From Ancylostoma caninum (Eukaryota; Nematoda; Chromadorea; Rhabditida; Ancylostomatidae): DNA of 64,000 nucleotides. The stretch covers positions 1,426,001-1,490,000 of the forward strand of contig JBAJFG010000487.1 of NCBI GenBank assembly GCA_037903475.1. Direction: 5' to 3'. The notes beneath the pieces were generated by a model. That model did not search any database, was not told the DNA's origin, and was given only the letters and a program-made list of their open reading frames with translations. This document shows positions 24,501-33,728 of this stretch, one piece after another (positions within the stretch are counted from its first letter, which is position 1; every line of letters begins with the position of its first letter). A program made the position numbers and the translations under genes.

Positions 24501-25552
24501 GACAGTTAACAGGGGTGCTGCTGACAGCTCTGCTGAATTTCAAGCGTTTGGATATAGAACGTGCAAGAATGACATATGGTCTTTGCTTTGCGAAGCGAAA
24601 AATGCTCTGCCGGAGGCATTACACTGAAGCAGTATGTTGTCATAGTTGCTTATTCAGGTGAAATGCAGTAAAGTTAACTTGTTTAGGCGACATGCATCGC
24701 AGGAGAAGCGACCTCGGATATTCGTAGCCCTCCTCTAGTAGATTGCGGTGGTATATTAATTCCAAAGAGTTTTGAAGCTCCGCAACACCTTCTAGATAGT
24801 TTGAATACATGGGCGAAAAAAATAGATGTGAGTACCGTTCATCGTTTTCTTGTTCATTTGTTTTAACGCGGCATTTTTGAAGTACAGCAAACATCCATTT
24901 CACCTCTAAAATCATTCCTACATAAATTCGCTAACTCTGCGTCAGAGCTTTTCAGCCTCATATTGGCTCTGAGCCTTATGAGGCTGAAAAGTAACTTATC
25001 CATCTTCACTTTTTAAGGCAGCGCTATTCATAACACCTTCTAATGTTGGACACTTCGTAGATGGATCGGGTATCTTCAGTGACAAGACGGGTGAGTAGAT
25101 TTCTCCACAGCTTCGGTGCCTCATGAGGTGTTACATCTTGAGGAGAAACGGGGTGCTACCACTGTTGCCAGATCGGTGGTATTCGATCTGGCAGCAGTGG
25201 CACCACCCGTTTCTCCTTGAGATCGCAACATGTGTTTTTATTGAAAAAAAAGAGCATCATAAATGCGAATATTATAAACAGAAGTTTTCCAGCTGAACCT
25301 AGAGGATTGGAGCACGGCGGTGCTTCAGCTTCAAAAATTATGCGGGTAGATGCAAGCCCTTCTGTAGAGGATCACAAAATACAGGATATGAAACCAGTTC
25401 CTATTATTGGAGTGGATTGTACCGAAGGAAATGAGATGTTTTCTATTTCAAATGTTAAGGTTAGGTTCAGCTTATAATTTAGCGACATTTTCTTTCCTTT
25501 TCTATGAACGATTGAAAATACGTTCAGTATATTTCAGGTAGAAGAATGTTAA
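15915..25552 (+). CDS. LIN-15-like protein with four tandem zinc cassettes (5' end open)
   Basis: Twenty exons join in one frame: four cassettes (see the next four entries), then a tiny last exon 25,538-25,552 ending VEEC-stop. They total 3,450 nt, 1,149 residues plus stop; the true N-terminus is missing. Each full cassette holds a C2CH exon (FRCxLC then about 50 residues then KRKMLCxxHYxEA), a 47-48-residue linker exon, a 36-37-residue exon, a zinc-ribbon exon (KLLELFRxCPxCG ... CxxCW ... RWEG) and an acidic or Ser/Thr-rich exon. Exon phases repeat exactly, so the gene grew by duplication of a five-exon block. The C2CH layout recalls LIN-15A/LIN-56 and LIN-15B-like nematode proteins, which act in nuclear transcription control; the match is by pattern only. 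The E-to-A gaps of 56-819 bp, all with splice sites, argue for one gene rather than four. Confidence 0.65.
16198..16670. mobile_element. large hairpin element with TTTAAA ends, 473 bp
   Basis: Two arms of about 215 bases (from TTTAAAGGCAGCAGGAGC inward) are near-perfect reverse complements around a short centre near 16,440. The element lies in the intron after exon 15,915-16,127. TTTAAA flanks recall the C. elegans palindromic PALTTTAAA/PALTTAA repeat families. Each arm includes a CAGGTAAG splice-donor-like string, sense at about 16,558. Confidence 0.8.
16665..17066. mobile_element. TTTAAA-flanked MITE abutting the hairpin
   Basis: Shares the TTTAAA at 16,665-16,670 with the preceding hairpin. 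It starts AGCAGCACCCATCGAAATTC and ends GCGGATGCTGAC before TTTAAA. Related copies: 17,792-18,190 (same strand) and 36,318-36,702 (inverted). Confidence 0.65.
17181..17435. repeat. GC-rich inverted repeat with end palindromes
   Basis: The ends CCGCTATACTCC and GGACTATAGCGG pair, and each is followed inward by its own small palindrome around CTCGAG and by CACCTTGCGTCGCCG. The inside is rich in CGCCGGCGAC units. Much higher GC than its surroundings. Confidence 0.65.
17481..17720. mobile_element. TA-flanked MITE, CAGTCCTGTAGATCAGGAGG family
   Basis: Inverted ends CAGTCCTGTAGATCAGGAGG match over about 40 bases and are bounded by TA. Other copies are at 26,166-26,407 and, more decayed, at 43,856-44,072. 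Confidence 0.8.
17792..18190. mobile_element. TTTAAA-flanked MITE, GGAAGCACCC end
   Basis: TTTAAAGGAAGCACCCGTCG at left and GGGTGCTGCCTTTAAA at right. Same family as 16,665-17,066. It lies in the first known intron of the LIN-15-like gene. Confidence 0.7.
18485..18542. repeat. (CT)n microsatellite
   Basis: About 25 CT units. They give a meaningless RE-repeat frame on the minus strand. Confidence 0.95.
20523..21933 (+). other. cassette 2 of the LIN-15-like gene
   Basis: Exons 20,523-20,735 (C2CH: FRCTLCGC, RKMLCGVHFVEM), 20,798-20,941, 21,276-21,386, 21,441-21,735 (ribbon: FRFCRTCG, LCGMCW, RWEG) and 21,761-21,933 (acidic, SDENDDD). All splice sites are GT-AG and the phases are 0,0,0,1,0. 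Confidence 0.65.
21078..21149. repeat. imperfect hairpin in intron
   Basis: AAAAGTGCCGTGC and GCACGTCACTTTT pair with few mismatches around a GC-rich loop. It lies in the intron between the second and third exons of cassette 2. Confidence 0.5.
22454..22831. mobile_element. MITE, AGGGCAATTTATAC family, interrupted
   Basis: A 3-bp-target family copy whose body has been split by another element at 22,629-22,788. The flanks ATA and AAA match poorly. It lies in an intron of the LIN-15-like gene. Confidence 0.7.
22629..22788. mobile_element. TA-type palindromic element nested in the MITE
   Basis: 160 bp. AACTCCAAACGTACGT at left and its complement at right continue through AGTCGAGACCGCG. TA-like bases flank the ends. 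The insertion splits the host MITE cleanly. Confidence 0.7.
24948..24991. repeat. 14-bp perfect stem-loop in intron
   Basis: CTTTTCAGCCTCAT and ATGAGGCTGAAAAG face each other around a 16-base loop, in the intron between the second and third exons of cassette 4. Confidence 0.7.
25135..25223. repeat. 40-bp hairpin at the lost ribbon-exon position
   Basis: Arms 25,135-25,175 and 25,184-25,223 pair along nearly their whole length (ATCTTGAGGAGAAACGGG against CCCGTTTCTCCTTGAGAT). Size and shape are pre-miRNA-like, but a young foldback repeat is equally likely. Confidence 0.65.
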
Positions 25553-25890
25553 CTGCACTGGGTTTGACCTGCTCCGTGGAAAAAAAATTTCATCCTCAGT
25601 GACTGATTGCGTCTGGAAATCGTGTTAGTACATCATTCTGTTGATCTCTAAGTCTACATAGAGCAATTGCTACATTATATTGTTGAATTTGTAGATTCAA
25701 AATGTGTTCATCAGTTGTTTACGGGTTTGGTTATGATTTAATCTCACTTGAATAGAACTTATTTTGATCTGTTTCTGTTGCTGAGTGAATTTTTCGAGAT
25801 CTTTGGGCCTATCCAATAAAATAATGCAATAAACTCCTGAAATCGGTGTTGGACACTCATAATATTTTGTGAGCTTGCATCAAAAATGCC

Positions 25891-25950
25891 GTGATTGGAG
25901 CAGTTTATGCTAGCAGCGTGTGTCAGTCGCGCGTCAGACGCACACATCCG
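25891..25950. mobile_element. end fragment of the AGGGCAATTTATAC-family MITE
   Basis: Contains AGTTTATGCTAGCAGCGTG and GTCAGTCGCGCGTCAGACGC, matching one end of the copies at 1,428 and 35,124. The other end is absent. Confidence 0.5.
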
Positions 25951-26165
25951 AAGGAAGGACTTTGTATAGGGACCGGTCCAACGTTTAGCGATCTAGAATT
26001 TCGGGTTCCCGCTGTCCGCATTAAAAAACATCTATATGGCTCAACAAATCTAAACTTTCCATGCTATTGGGAACTCACCGTGTATTATGTCACAACAATT
26101 CTCTGTTTGATGTGAAGGTCACGATCTTGTCGCGGGAACCCGGAATTCTACCTCGCAAAACGTTG

Positions 26166-26407
26166 TACAGTCCTGTAGATCAGGAGGGAAGGATCTCCGC
26201 GACGCTTAGAATCCTCCACGTCGTTATCTCCAGCAAGCAGATCGTGGGTCGACATGTTAGGCATAACTGCGTATCACTGTCGAACGTTGTCTTCAGTCAT
26301 CTCGAACATGTCGACCCATGATCTGCTTGTTGGACATGACGACGTGGAACGACGTGGACGATTCTAAGCGTCGCGGAGATCCTTCCCTCCTGATCTACAG
26401 GACTGTA
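26166..26407. mobile_element. TA-flanked MITE, CAGTCCTGTAGATCAGGAGG family
   Basis: 242 bp with nearly identical ends of about 55 bases (through TCTCCGCGACGCTTAGAATC) and TA on both sides. Confidence 0.8.
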
Positions 26408-26574
26408 AGCATTTTGGATTACATCCAAAAGTCCAAAAATGAACAGAAAAGATGAGTGCATTGCTATAACAAGCGAGCTCGCACTGTATCAGAACCTATG
26501 CGGGTTTTCATCTACGTTGGCTGCGCCGTAAGGCCTGGGGGCGATCGATATGCATCGCTTATTGAAGTCGCAGC

Positions 26575-27005
26575 TTAAAGGCAGCACTCACGGAAATTTT
26601 TGGGTTGAAGATTTCGCGGTATATCGGGGTTTTTAGGGTACGGTGAACTCATTGGCAACGATGAAGTAGCGTGAAACACGCGAAAAACACAGAAAATGAT
26701 AGCGGTATTTCATGTGTGTCCACAGCGCGGACGAGTGTTCCGTGATGGGTCCCGCCACGGAACCCTGCAAATGGTACGAATTTCGTAGACACGCCCCCGC
26801 TGAACCACGTGCGCACACCCTGTCAACGGCGTTAGTTGGGGCGACGGAACCCTAATGTCCAGAGCGGCAGATGTGTCCACGGCAGTATCTTCGCAGGTAG
26901 GCTGCCATTCAACGTGTTCAACTTACTGTTGCGATTGTCCAGCTGCCGGCTAAATGGTAAGTGACTCATTTCAGAAGTGAAAATTTCCGTGAGTGCTGCC
27001 TTTAA
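26575..27005. mobile_element. TTAA-flanked MITE, AGGCAGCACTCACGG ends
   Basis: TTAA at 26,575-26,578 and 27,002-27,005 frame matching ends AGGCAGCACTCACGGAAATT. Four-base TTAA targets are the piggyBac hallmark. Confidence 0.75.
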
Positions 27006-27184
27006 ATACCCAAAGCGGCGCACTTTTCTTACTGGGTGGTCATTTACTCTATCGGTATTGCAGCTGTCAATCATCGCGGTTATTCTCTCCTCTGTTGCTG
27101 TACTGGTCTTTTCCGGCTTGTTGGATTAGGTCCTATAAATGTGATGAGGTGTTTGAGGGGTAAATCATACTTTTTTTTTTGACT

Positions 27185-27236
27185 TTTCTAGGCTCTGACG
27201 AAGGCGACTACGCCGTTCAATGAAAGATCAATACAA
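27185..27236 (+). repeat. CTCTGACGAAGGCGAC repeat fragment
   Basis: GGCTCTGACGAAGGCGAC recurs inverted at 59,474-59,491 and in a weaker form at 55,660. It is probably the tail of a dispersed retroposon. The LTR element begins right after this copy. Confidence 0.4.
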
Positions 27237-27239
27237 CTC

Positions 27240-28359
27240 TGTCGGTATCGGGCTTGATGTAGATGTAAAAAGCTTCATTTGTAGTCCCTTTTTACATGTC
27301 ATCCTCCTCTTTCCTAGCCTTCCTTTACGTCCGTGCGGTGTTTTGCGTTGTACTTTGATCTCCTTTTTGTGCTCTTTCCTAATGGCCATGTTTAAATTTG
27401 AAGTTCCCATGTACCTTGATCTGGTACCTCTAGCTGCGTGCCTTGCAGCGTGCGAAACTCCTCTGCTTGTCTGGCGGACTCTCGCGCAGCTGCACTATCT
27501 CGCCGCGCCCTAGCCGGGCATTCCCAGGGCGCCGCACTATATAAGGCCTCGCCACTAACTTAAAGGGTCCCAACTCCCAAGTCCCAAGTTGGCTGCTTGT
27601 TCGATCGGATCATCGAGGCTAAGGACGAGAGTGCGATCAGTGGACGTGCACGCAATAGAGCTGAGCGACGGACGGATAGGATCTGGTACATCTCAAGCGG
27701 TGTACCCCTCTTCAGGCCTTACTCTGACGGACCGTAGCTGTACGGCCTTGAATCCTTATCCTTGCGGTAGCGCAAGCCCCGGCGGATATCGCCTAGTAGG
27801 AGGACTCTCCAACCTAACCTGCACCGTGCCAATAGCCGTGTAGGAGAGGGAGTTATCTTTTATTCCATCTAAAGTGGCTACGTCATCGTAGCCCTGAGTT
27901 CTCCTAGTATAGCCGGGGGGAGTTGCGCAGCGTTAGCGTAGGCGTAGGCGTAAGCGTAGCCGTAGCGTTAGCGCAACCGCGTCAGAGTCCGTTAGGCGTT
28001 GGGGAAATTCCCACGCCATATATTTTGCTCAGTTCTTGCCCTCAGGTTATTACCTCAGGGCCGGCGCACACCTGTGCCTCATTGTAAGTAGAGTGTAAAT
28101 AGTTTGAATTATTTATTCCTATTTTATCCACCTATTTACTCATTTATCGTGTACATTTATTTATTCCTGTTTTATCCACTTATTATATTTCGTTCTCTAT
28201 CCTATATTTAATCCTCACTATCCACCGCACGCACCTCTTGAAGTTAGTAGTTTAGTTTTAAAGCGTTAATAAAAGCTTTAATCTAACTGGTGTGATCTAT
28301 TGGGTATTCGAACGGTTTAAGCCGCGATTACCTTGCAACCTTTTATTGCTGTCATAACA
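27240..28359 (+). repeat. 5' LTR of the retrotransposon, 1,120 bp
   Basis: Begins TGTCGGTATC and ends ATAACA (TG...CA ends). It contains a TATATAA box at 27,538-27,544 and AATAAA at 28,268-28,273, with a GCGTAG-rich repeat at 27,930-27,985. Compared by eye with the 3' copy I find two substitutions, at 27,488 and 27,574, so the insertion is young. Confidence 0.9.
27538..27544 (+). promoter_or_regulatory. LTR TATA box
   Basis: TATATAA in a GC-rich surround within the LTR. The same box recurs in the second LTR at 32,220-32,226. Confidence 0.65.
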
Positions 28360-28540
28360 TTTGGGCTCGTTGTGTTTAAGTGGAGTTCGAAACTTCGGAT
28401 TCCTTGCAAATCCCTCTGTTTCAGGCTGTGGTGAGAAGTCAAGCAGTCTGTAGCATCCGTGACTTGAGAAGCCGTCTTCTCCATCGTAACCGGTGTCGAG
28501 CGAGTGACTTCTCTAACAGGGTAAGTTTAAAAGGCTCACC
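28360..28540 (+). other. leader and primer-binding region
   Basis: The sequence after the LTR (TTTGGGCTCGTTGTG) is where a tRNA primer would pair. I cannot name the tRNA. A GTAAGT donor-like site lies at about 28,521, before the gag ATG. Confidence 0.5.
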
Positions 28541-31500
28541 ATGGAGCGGATTACGCTGCAGAGCGGAGATGCTCGGGACCCGGATGTCGGGAATAGTGGC
28601 GGCTCTCGCCAAAGAAGGGGAACTCCCCGAAGGGCGGAGGTTGTCACTCCTGCCGGTAGTGAAGGATCCCCCGGGCGCGCTCTCGCCCCGGGCAAGCTGA
28701 GAAGAGGACGACGGAATCGTAGGACCCATAAACCCCCTGGGGCTGGGGAACCCTTGTCCTCGTCATCTTCTAGCACTACTCGGGCCGCGGGTCTTTCTAC
28801 CGACAGGCGACCGGGTGGGGAGGCGCAAGCCCTTCACTCCGGTCCGGTTTCTAATGGGACTGGGGGTAGCTCCTCATCTGTAAACCTCGCATCATCGGGG
28901 TCATCACGGGGTTCCCGTTTACCCAACCAAAATCAAACTTTTAACCGGGCACGGGGCTCCAAAAGGGGACGTTACCCACGGACCACTGGGAACTTGTCAG
29001 CGGTGTCTCAGGCGAAAAGCCTTAACCGGGACCATCCTAATCTGACATGGGGGCCAGGCCGCTTCACTAGCCAACGAGACGTTAACCTTTTCAGCAATCA
29101 AATGGATCCCCAGAGGTCGGCAGCTCCACCTCAAGTTCAAGCTCCGGAGGAGCCGATGGAGGTGGATATCACCTACAATCCCTGGTGTCAGGCTTTGAAG
29201 CAAGTGGTACACGAGTGTGGTTGCGCCTTATCAGCGCAAATCAAACACTTGTCAGCACTTAAACGCCAGCGGATTCTCGCTGCTGTCCAAAACGCGGTAG
29301 ATAGCGTGCAAAAGATGTTCGAGGAGACGAGGAGGAACGACGTGGAAGCAAGTGAAATTGTTCGAGCACTTGGGACTTCAGCAGAACGGTTGAGCGAGAT
29401 TTTGCCGGACATGCTCAACGATGCAGCTCAGATGCGCTCTCTAACTGAAAAGTTAGGATGCAACGCAGATGAACTGGAAAAGCGGATAGAGGAGAAGGAG
29501 GAAGAGATCGCTGCGTTGAAGGCTAAGCTGGATGCCTTTAAAGTCGGAAGACCTGCGAAGCAGCCACAGCCACGACGTCCGTCACACCCGGAACCTGCCC
29601 CAAGAGTCGGTAAATTCGACGGGCACGCCTGGTCTCGGGCCCGGGATTTTGTTAAGTTCGTGGATATCACGAAATCATTGCAGTCCTCCCACACCACTGT
29701 GTGCGCCAGGAAGACTGAGTGGCCACGATCGAACCAGATCCCGAAATCGGACGCGTCATCTCAGATGTCCCACTCTTCCCACTTGCAGGGGAAAGGTAGG
29801 GTTTCTCCTTCCTCTCGCGGTTCTAGCTGTAGGCCGGCATCGGCCATCAGCCAGAACGAAGATCTGCTGAAGACACTCAAGGAGGTCCTGAAGAGCCAAA
29901 GCATCACCGAGGTGAAGAAGTACGATGGAAAGTCCTCGTTGACGGAATTCCTGAGAGGACTGGAAGTCAAATATCCAAGGTCTGTGTGGTCTGACACCGA
30001 CAGAAGGGATATCCTTTTAAATCACCTGAAGGGAGCGGCAAGGACCCATGCGAACAATTTACCGGCGGAGATATTAGACGGAAATTTCGATGGTATCGTG
30101 GAGGAACTTTGGAAAGCCAGAAGCACGCCATGTGAACGGCTAAAAGCCCAGGCTGACTGGGGGAACCTTCGCAAACTCGAAACTGAGTCGGTTTTCGACT
30201 TCTGCTGTCGATTGCGGTCTATCGCAAAACGGAAGTCACCAGACTCGGATTGTGACTTTGAGATGGGGAGCAAGCTCTACGAATGCCTCTCCGAATGGAA
30301 GGATTCATACTACATGTTAGCAGCCTTGGACTCCCCAGAAGGTACCGTTTTCGATGAAGTCCGCAAAGTCGCCCTCCGTTTGGAACGAACGCGGGGACCA
30401 ACGACGTCGGCAGTATCAACAAAGACCTGGAACAAGCGATTTGGTAATGGCGAGGTGGAGCAGAAGCAGGAGCAGTCTACGGCGGTTCCGCCCCAGTCTC
30501 CACCGAGGAAGCTGAAAGGGGATAACCCTCGACCAAGCGGGATTCCGCACCAGCAACGAGGGCCTCCTCGAAATCCACGAAATTGGGATCGACCAAAACC
30601 CGTGGAGAAGCTAGCCTCAACGCCAAATGCCAGCAGGAGCTCGTCAACCCAGTCAAGACAGTCGCGAAAAGCCTTCTCGACTCACCTTAAGTCCTGGTGC
30701 TGTAAAATAAAGCGGGTTCGCTTAGCAAAGCCGGTTTCGGCATATGACGGTCCGTGCCACTGCAACATCGAGATCTTCGGTATGAAGGCGAAAGCCTTAA
30801 TCGACACAGGATCGGTGATCACGGTAATCCCACTGGGTCTACTGAAGAAAGCGATGGAGCAGACCTGGACAAGATGGTGATGATGATGGGTGACGGTTCC
30901 GCACCCCAAGTCTATGACGCATCTGGTAACCCTATGTCCTTTCTCATGCTGATAGCAGCAACTATCAGCGTAGAGGGCGCCGCTTCTGCGAGGGTCCAGA
31001 TGCACATCCAGAAGTCGGACAGCGATATGATCCTAATTGGAACAAACGCCATGGAATCACTCGGCATACGGATCCAAATAGGATCAAGCGCCAAAGAAGG
31101 GAAGCGACAGAGAAGAAAGAGGGTTTCCTCTCAACCGCTGGTTTCGGCGGCGCACAAACCAATAACTCCGCCTAAGCTCGAACTTACAGGACCAACTGAT
31201 CACTCAAAACAGGCATTCCTGTCAAGCGATGGTCGCATCGCCTCCGCTGTAAGTCAGGTCTCTGACGGACACACTACGGTTTCTGTAGTCACTCGGGAGT
31301 CTCAACCATGGATAGTCTCGAGAGGTCAACCGGTAGGAACCTCGACGCAGGACCAATGGTACGATCCGAGGACCGCTGACGCAGCGGATGGAAGAGCCAA
31401 GCACCGAAAGTCGGTTTTCGACAGGCGAGGGCCGCAAAGAGTCCGGGAGTCCAACTCCAGCTCTGCCCTTATCACCCGGATCGGGTTGAAACTGCCGTCG

Positions 31501-31767
31501 GAAATCGACGATACCCCGGTTATCGGGAAATCGACAAGAGGTCGGAGAGGTCGGCTAGGAAAACAGAAGATGGCTGATGCTGTTTCTACGGTTAAAAGAC
31601 CTAAGTTTAACTGTAATTTTATTTCCTGCAGCACTACCATTTCTAATCTTACTCTGTTTAGGGACCGCCGCTCCTCTCTTATCGAGCCGTCGACTGTCGA
31701 TTTCTATCGTCCGGGTATCTATCACCATGGCCAGGAGTTGCAGCACGAGAGAGCGGGTTCGCTCTAG
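28541..31767 (+). pseudogene. retrotransposon gag and protease, frame-shifted, no RT
   Basis: The frame from the ATG at 28,541 to 30,880 encodes a basic Ser/Arg-rich N-terminus, a coiled-coil-like stretch near residues 230-330 and a gag domain near 450-620 (with EMGSKLYECL). It ends in the start of a retropepsin carrying the catalytic IDTGS. The protease continues in the -1 frame from about 30,850 (DASGNPMSF, then LIGTNAMESLGI), so one shift falls inside the protease. It may be a mutation; recoding at that spot would be unusual. The second frame runs on to 31,767 without any reverse transcriptase, RNase H or integrase motif. The gag and pepsin style is that of nematode Ty3/gypsy-like elements. 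Nothing long enough for RT lies between here and the 3' LTR, so this copy cannot be autonomous. Confidence 0.75.
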
Positions 31768-31921
31768 GAGGTCATGCGCGGCATCGCGCCCGTAGTCCGT
31801 GGAGGTCTCTCCGATCCCAAGGGGATTCCCATCTGGGAGCAACGGCTACGGAGGAGGACGTCCCGAGGAAGAGGCGAAAGGATCCGGCTGAGTGGAGACA
31901 GCCTAACCGAGAGGGGGGACA
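31768..31921 (+). other. 3' untranslated region with polypurine tract
   Basis: A GAGAGGGGGGAC purine tract (about 31,909-31,920) lies right before the second LTR, the usual plus-strand priming site. Confidence 0.65.
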
Positions 31922-33041
31922 TGTCGGTATCGGGCTTGATGTAGATGTAAAAAGCTTCATTTGTAGTCCCTTTTTACATGTCATCCTCCTCTTTCCTAGC
32001 CTTCCTTTACGTCCGTGCGGTGTTTTGCGTTGTACTTTGATCTCCTTTTTGTGCTCTTTCCTAATGGCCATGTTTAAATTTGAAGTTCCCATGTACCTTG
32101 ATCTGGTACCTCTAGCTGCGTGCCTTGCAGCGTGCGAAACTCCTCTGCTTGTCTGGCGGACTCTCGCGCTGCTGCACTATCTCGCCGCGCCCTAGCCGGG
32201 CATTCCCAGGGCGCCGCACTATATAAGGCCTCGCCACTAACTTAAAGGGTCCCAAGTCCCAAGTCCCAAGTTGGCTGCTTGTTCGATCGGATCATCGAGG
32301 CTAAGGACGAGAGTGCGATCAGTGGACGTGCACGCAATAGAGCTGAGCGACGGACGGATAGGATCTGGTACATCTCAAGCGGTGTACCCCTCTTCAGGCC
32401 TTACTCTGACGGACCGTAGCTGTACGGCCTTGAATCCTTATCCTTGCGGTAGCGCAAGCCCCGGCGGATATCGCCTAGTAGGAGGACTCTCCAACCTAAC
32501 CTGCACCGTGCCAATAGCCGTGTAGGAGAGGGAGTTATCTTTTATTCCATCTAAAGTGGCTACGTCATCGTAGCCCTGAGTTCTCCTAGTATAGCCGGGG
32601 GGAGTTGCGCAGCGTTAGCGTAGGCGTAGGCGTAAGCGTAGCCGTAGCGTTAGCGCAACCGCGTCAGAGTCCGTTAGGCGTTGGGGAAATTCCCACGCCA
32701 TATATTTTGCTCAGTTCTTGCCCTCAGGTTATTACCTCAGGGCCGGCGCACACCTGTGCCTCATTGTAAGTAGAGTGTAAATAGTTTGAATTATTTATTC
32801 CTATTTTATCCACCTATTTACTCATTTATCGTGTACATTTATTTATTCCTGTTTTATCCACTTATTATATTTCGTTCTCTATCCTATATTTAATCCTCAC
32901 TATCCACCGCACGCACCTCTTGAAGTTAGTAGTTTAGTTTTAAAGCGTTAATAAAAGCTTTAATCTAACTGGTGTGATCTATTGGGTATTCGAACGGTTT
33001 AAGCCGCGATTACCTTGCAACCTTTTATTGCTGTCATAACA
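31922..33041 (+). repeat. second LTR, 1,120 bp
   Basis: Matches the first LTR at a constant offset of 4,682 bases, with two substitutions seen (32,170 and 32,256). It is followed not by host DNA but by another internal region. Confidence 0.9.
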
Positions 33042-33728
33042 TTTGGGCTCGTTGTGTTTAAGTGGAGTTCGAAACTTCGGATTCCTTGCAAATCCCTCTG
33101 TTTCAGGCTGTGGTGAGAAGTCAAGCAGTCTGTAGCATCCGTGACTTGAGAAGCCGTCTTCTCCATCGTAACCGGTGTCGAGCGAGTGACTTCTCTAACA
33201 GGGTAAGTTTAAAAGGCTCACCATGGAGCGGATTACGCTGCAGAGCGGAGATGCTCGGGATCCGGATGTCGGGAATAGTGGCGGCTCTCGCCAAAGAAGG
33301 GGAACTCCCCGAAGGGCGGAGGTTGTCACTCCTGCCGGTAGTGAAGGATCCCCCGGGCGCGCTCTCGCCCCGGGCAAGCTGAGAAGAGGACGACGGAATC
33401 GTAGGACCCATAAACCCCCTGGGGCTGGGGAACCCTTGTCCTCGTCATCTTCTAGCACTACTCGGGCCGCGGGTCTTTCTACCGACAGGCGACCGGGTGG
33501 GGAGGCGCAAGCCCTTCACTCCGGTCCGGTTTCTAATGGGACTGGGGGTAGCTCCTCATCTGTAAACCTCGCATCATCGGGGTCATCACGGGGTTCCCGT
33601 TTACCCAACCAAAATCAAACTTTTAACCGGGCACGGGGCTCCAAAAGGGGACGTTACCCACGGACCACTGGGAACTTGTCAGCGGTGTCTCAGGCGAAAA
33701 GCCTTAACCGGGACCATCCTAGTCTGAC
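33042..33728 (+). mobile_element. second internal region, truncated after 0.7 kb
   Basis: Repeats the leader and the first 500 bases of gag (ATG at 33,223), with very few changes from 28,360-29,046. It then breaks off within gag into unrelated sequence (ACTCTTGGCCTG). The arrangement LTR-internal-LTR-partial internal suggests recombination between tandem copies or a deletion of the right part. Confidence 0.85.

Larger units (their letters stand above)
24419..25459 (+). other. cassette 4 of the LIN-15-like gene, ribbon exon missing
   Basis: Exons 24,419-24,631 (C2CH: YRCVLCGC, RKMLCRRHYTEA), 24,687-24,827, 25,018-25,090 and 25,293-25,459. The third exon ends in phase 1, the phase in which the ribbon exon ends elsewhere, and runs straight to the linker exon. 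The zinc-ribbon exon is therefore lost. A strong hairpin (25,135-25,223) sits where it should be. Confidence 0.6.

Noticed and set aside
27589..27843. 84-residue frame in the LTR (repeated at 32,271)
   Set aside because: Lies within the transcribed LTR leader and has no protein-like features; identical in both LTRs simply because the LTRs are.
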